From: Candidatus Acetothermia bacterium
Lineage (GTDB): Bacteria; Bipolaricaulota; Bipolaricaulia; UBA7950; UBA9294
Direction: 5' to 3'
Assembly: GCA_003545155.1 (NCBI GenBank)
Contig: DQCH01000077.1
Location: forward strand, 5,739 to 14,067
Length of the DNA: 8,329 nucleotides
The position numbers and the translations under genes were made by a program. Position 1 is the stretch's first letter. The number at the start of each line of letters is the position of its first letter. Under the pieces are notes generated by a model. The model saw only the letters and a program-made list of their open reading frames with translations. It was not told the DNA's origin and ran no database searches. Positions 6,793 to 8,329 of this stretch are shown in pieces.

Positions 6793-7103
6793 TTAGAGGA
6801 GCCCTTGAGCCTCGCAACAAGTGGTGTTTGTCCTTTCTTCGCCTTTTCCTGGAGCTCGTCCACCTTTTTCAACCGCTTGGAGATCTCCTTGTCAAGCTCC
6901 TCGGCGTGATCCCAGTAGTAAGCAAGAACTGAATGAATCTGACCGAGGGTTAAATAGGGATGCTGAAAGTGCAATTCCTCTGGGCTCCATCCATACGCCA
7001 ATCTTTCCACAACCAATTCGATGACCTTTGTGGAAGTGCCCTTAATAATCGGAACGCCTTTCACATCTAGGACAACATGTTGATATTCTGTTTTGACCGG
7101 CAT
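6504..7103 (-). CDS. DUF433 antitoxin-like protein, frameshifted at its C-terminus
   Basis: The first 100 or so residues (MPVKTEYQHVVLDVKGVPIIKGTSTKV, then AYGWSPEELHFQHPYLTLGQIHSVLAYYWDH) are a typical DUF433 domain, a predicted winged-helix antitoxin-like DNA-binding protein, followed by a charged helix (EELDKEISKRLKKVDELQEKAKK). As read, the frame then runs through the toxin gene in the wrong frame to a TAA at 6504, giving about 199 residues. The native end was probably ...GLL-TAA at 6793-6795, abutting the toxin ATG. The distance 7103-6793 is 311 nt, one short of a multiple of three, so one G is missing near the run at 6802-6804 (CCC on the plus strand). Start choice: ATG 7103 has GGAGG nine bases upstream, better than an upstream GTG at 7118 that precedes that site. 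The N-terminal domain could still fold; the tail from about residue 101 is out-of-frame sequence. Confidence 0.75.
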   Translation of the reverse strand: MPVKTEYQHVVLDVKGVPIIKGTSTKVIELVVERLAYGWSPEELHFQHPYLTLGQIHSVLAYYWDHAEELDKEISKRLKKVDELQEKAKKGQTPLVARLKGSSKWVSLSTWMCTFLEQLPLGSECGMSTCSLPKKMVQTYCPILIYWIGQPNSIGLSLPSMMIFLLKLQRGSVRTSCSLGSSMPILCAFRLDYVSMTWS

Positions 7104-7125
7104 AATAATCGCCTCCACTCAGCCT

Positions 7126-7308
7126 GTTGCGTAAATCTTCTTTTGCTGCTTGGTTTCAAGCTCAAATCCCAGTTTTAATCATTTTACCGCCGAGGGCGCA
7201 AAGACCGCTGAGATTGAATATTGAGGTTTATAGTACCCTCTGCGTACTCAGCGTGCTCTGCGGTAAAAGCTTTTGTTTCGTTTCGTAAGGAAAAGGAGTT
7301 TTTGCAAC
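7126..7308. mobile_element. Possible small MITE-like insertion flanked by a 14-bp direct repeat
   Basis: CCTCCACTCAGCCT (7112-7125) recurs as CCTCCACTGAGCCT (7311-7324) with one mismatch. The segment between begins GTTGC and ends GCAAC, and has a large imperfect hairpin at its centre. This layout resembles a short non-autonomous element with target duplication. However, 14 bp is long for a duplication, the terminal inversion is only 5 bp, and two bases separate the right end from its repeat. The left repeat overlaps the ribosome binding site of the DUF433 gene. Confidence 0.3.
7182..7268. repeat. Imperfect 31-bp inverted repeat built from CTCTGCG-like units
   Basis: The left arm 7182-7212 (TTTTACCGCC...) pairs with the right arm 7238-7268 (...GCGGTAAAA) at about 23 of 31 positions around a 25-nt loop. 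The arms are made of degenerate units such as CTCTGCG, CTCAGCG and CTCTGCGG. Very similar GCGGTAAAA-ended sequences are, to my recollection, interspersed in many environmental bacterial genomes, so this is probably a dispersed intergenic repeat. Confidence 0.6.
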
Positions 7309-7387
7309 ACCCTCCACTGAGCCTCCTTAAGAAGTCTAGGTACAGAGAGCAAGAATTTCAACCTTGAATCAGTTCATGGCTTGGGTT

Positions 7388-7436
7388 CCTTGTCGTTTCG
7401 CGTGTGTAACTTAAGAGAAAGGCTGAAACGACAAGG
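7388..7436. repeat. Perfect 12-bp inverted repeat with 25-nt spacer
   Basis: CCTTGTCGTTTC (7388-7399) and GAAACGACAAGG (7425-7436) are exact reverse complements. No T tract follows on either strand, so it is not an obvious terminator. It could be a protein-binding palindrome, part of a dispersed repeat, or the end of an old insertion. No gene starts close by. Confidence 0.6.
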
Positions 7437-7701
7437 TTCGCGCAAGGGCGGCTAAAGCAGTGAGGGGTGATGGGGAAAGGCAGGATTAGGGATGAAGGGG
7501 GGAAAGGCATGGCGAATTGCGAAATGGAAATTGCGAATGTGTACAAAGTTCTAAGCACTATGCGCTACGTTTGAGGACAGTGATGCGTGGAGGGTGAGCG
7601 ATGGGGGAGAACAAACACGAGACCGTGAGAAATCACAGAAATCTGGGTGTGTGGAAGCAAAGCGTCAACATCACTCATCACCTAGCGCCCGTTACCTACC
7701 A

Positions 7702-7750
7702 CCTACTGGCCTACGGCCTTGGACTTAGGACGTAGGATGCTGGCAGTAGG
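7702..7750 (+). repeat. Nested hairpin upstream of the MazEF-like pair
   Basis: An outer stem CCTACTG (7702-7708)/CAGTAGG (7744-7750) encloses an inner stem CCTACG (7710-7715)/CGTAGG (7731-7736). It ends 38 nt before the antitoxin ATG. There is no T tract, so it is unlikely to be a terminator. It might be an operator for autoregulation or an mRNA leader structure, or simply an intergenic repeat rich in CCTAC/GTAGG units. Confidence 0.45.
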
Positions 7751-7787
7751 GGCCGACGTGTGTTAGACTGGGCTGGAGGTGAAAGCG

Positions 7788-7976
7788 ATGCTTCAAGTAA
7801 CGCTGGATTTGAGCGTAGAGAAGGTTAAGGCCCTGATCTTGCAGTTGCCAGCACAGGAACTCCTGATGTTAGTGGATGCAATTGAGGAACGAGTGGAGAC
7901 CGTCGCTATGATGCAGCTGGCAAAGACCGGCTTTGAGGAGTGGAACAAAGAGGGCGAAGACGTCTACGATGCCTAA
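7788..7976 (+). CDS. Small antitoxin-like protein of a MazEF/PemIK-type pair
   Basis: This is a 62-residue acidic protein (MLQVTLDLSVEKVKALILQL, then PAQELLMLVDAIEERVE, ending GEDVYDA). It has two predicted helices, the second ending in a charged run, and an acidic tail suited to binding a basic toxin surface. It resembles, from memory, short uncharacterised antitoxins found immediately upstream of MazF/PemK-like toxins; the main support is its position. ATG 7788 is preferred over GTG 7779 because GGAGG (7775-7779) lies 8 nt before the ATG, whereas the GTG is inside it. Its last codons overlap the toxin start by 8 nt (ATGCCTAA), implying translational coupling with the antitoxin made first. 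No DNA-binding domain is obvious in it. Confidence 0.72.
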   Translation: MLQVTLDLSVEKVKALILQLPAQELLMLVDAIEERVETVAMMQLAKTGFEEWNKEGEDVYDA

Positions 7977-8316
7977 GCCTAAGCGTGGGGAGGTGTGGCT
8001 GGTACGGTTTCCCTTTAGTGATCTCTCTTCTACAAAACGTAGACCCGCCTTCGTGTTGGCGCTTCATGGAGAAGATGTTATTGTACTGGGTATCTTCTCC
8101 CGAGTTCCTAGTGGACCGTTGCGTAAGACTTGGGTGAAGATTGAGGATGACTATCCTACGTTTCCACAAATTGGGCTCAAGAAGACTTCACTACTCAAGG
8201 CTGAAAAGATTGCCGTTGTCCACGAATCTGTGCTCCAGCGGAAGTTGGGAGATTTGCCACCCGATCTTATATCGCAAGTAGAAGAAGCGCTGAAAAGGGC
8301 GCTGCTCATCTCATAG
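7969..8316 (+). CDS. MazF/PemK-family endoribonuclease toxin
   Basis: The 115-residue product has the SH3-like MazF/PemK layout: RGEVWLVRFPFSD (6-18), the conserved KRRP motif (23-26) leading into the strand AFVLAL, a central strand (DVIVLGIFSR, 36-45), and KKTSLLKAEKIAVV (71-84) corresponding to the active-site Ser/Thr region. A C-terminal helix (LISQVEEALKRALL) follows. MazF-type toxins cut mRNA at short sites and are neutralised by the adjacent antitoxin. The length (about 110-120) is usual and no defect is seen. ATG 7969 overlaps the antitoxin stop and gives the expected N-terminus. No strong Shine-Dalgarno precedes it, which fits coupled translation. The cleavage specificity cannot be read from sequence. 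Confidence 0.87.
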   Translation: MPKPKRGEVWLVRFPFSDLSSTKRRPAFVLALHGEDVIVLGIFSRVPSGPLRKTWVKIEDDYPTFPQIGLKKTSLLKAEKIAVVHESVLQRKLGDLPPDLISQVEEALKRALLIS

Positions 8317-8323
8317 TGATGAG
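8305..8323 (+). repeat. Short hairpin spanning the toxin stop codon
   Basis: CTCATC (8305-8310) and GATGAG (8318-8323) are perfect complements around a 7-nt loop containing the TAG stop. The window ends 6 bases later, so whether a T tract follows and makes it a terminator cannot be seen. Confidence 0.25.
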
Positions 8324-8329
8324 TGAAAG

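Larger units (their letters stand above)
7104..7787. other. Intergenic region without a convincing gene
   Basis: Between the start of the DUF433 gene and the MazEF-like pair no reading frame shows a recognisable domain or a proper ribosome site. The region holds a possible MITE-like insertion with an imperfect long hairpin (7126-7308), a perfect 12-bp inverted repeat (7388-7436), a purine-rich stretch with several G runs (7464-7502), and a nested hairpin just ahead of the antitoxin (7702-7750). From 7503 to 7701 I see nothing specific. Promoters for both divergent operons must lie here, but no confident -35/-10 pair was identified. Confidence 0.6.

Noticed and set aside
7464..7502. Possible G-quadruplex from four G runs
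   Set aside because: Runs of 4, 4, 3 and 6 G are present, but one loop is 13 nt, so it is not a canonical motif and chance in a purine-rich stretch is likely.
7358..7558. Minus-strand 66-codon open frame in the intergenic region
   Set aside because: No domain or ribosome site was recognised, and its composition simply reflects the G-rich plus strand and the 12-bp inverted repeat.
1..8329. CRISPR arrays, tRNA or rRNA genes
   Set aside because: No regularly spaced short direct repeats, cloverleaf patterns or conserved rRNA stretches were seen; the only direct repeats are the PKD units, the IS ends, the 15-nt duplication in istA and the 14-bp pair at 7112/7311.

Overview
The window looks bacterial. 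It has strong Shine-Dalgarno sequences (GGAGG types) ahead of several genes, an IS21-family insertion sequence, and two bacterial toxin-antitoxin-like modules. GC content is moderate to slightly high by eye. The large PKD/CARDB/DUF4384/PEGA surface protein and the parallel beta-helix protein suggest a free-living environmental bacterium, perhaps of a little-cultured phylum such as Bipolaricaulota. That placement is a weak inference from domain style, not something the sequence proves. No rRNA, tRNA or CRISPR array was seen.

Layout. Positions 1-2977 (+) hold the 3' part of a long modular extracellular protein gene. Its first two PKD domains are a near-identical 267-bp tandem duplication. It converges on a minus-strand gene (3034 to about 3934) for a secreted-type beta-helix protein, and a perfect 11-bp hairpin terminator lies between the two stops. 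The beta-helix gene has lost its 5' end at an IS21-family element (about 3935-6483). The element carries istA, split by a one-base frameshift, an intact istB, a possible 40-codon third ORF, and paired 18-bp end repeats with a 23-bp period at both ends.

To the right of the element is a decaying minus-strand DUF433/DUF5615 antitoxin/toxin-like pair. The toxin-like gene appears cut at its 3' end by the element, whose terminal TGA serves as its stop codon. The antitoxin-like gene has a one-base deletion that destroys its own stop. Next come about 680 bp without a convincing gene (7104-7787), containing several inverted repeats and a possible MITE-like insertion. The window ends with an apparently intact MazEF-like pair on the plus strand (7788-8316), the two genes overlapping by 8 nt.

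Reading of the whole. This is an accessory, rearranged region. The genes on either side of the IS element are truncated on opposite sides, do not continue into each other, and show no target-site duplication. This fits a deletion or recombination involving the IS better than a clean single insertion. IstA (DDE transposase) and IstB (AAA+ ATPase) would work together in transposition, but the istA frameshift means this copy is probably inactive unless frameshifting rescues it. Two of the breaks (istA and the DUF433 gene) are single-base changes in or beside G runs, so sequencing or assembly error must be excluded. The most interesting candidate signal is a set of competing inverted repeats at the istA leader that could shut off transposase translation from read-through transcripts.
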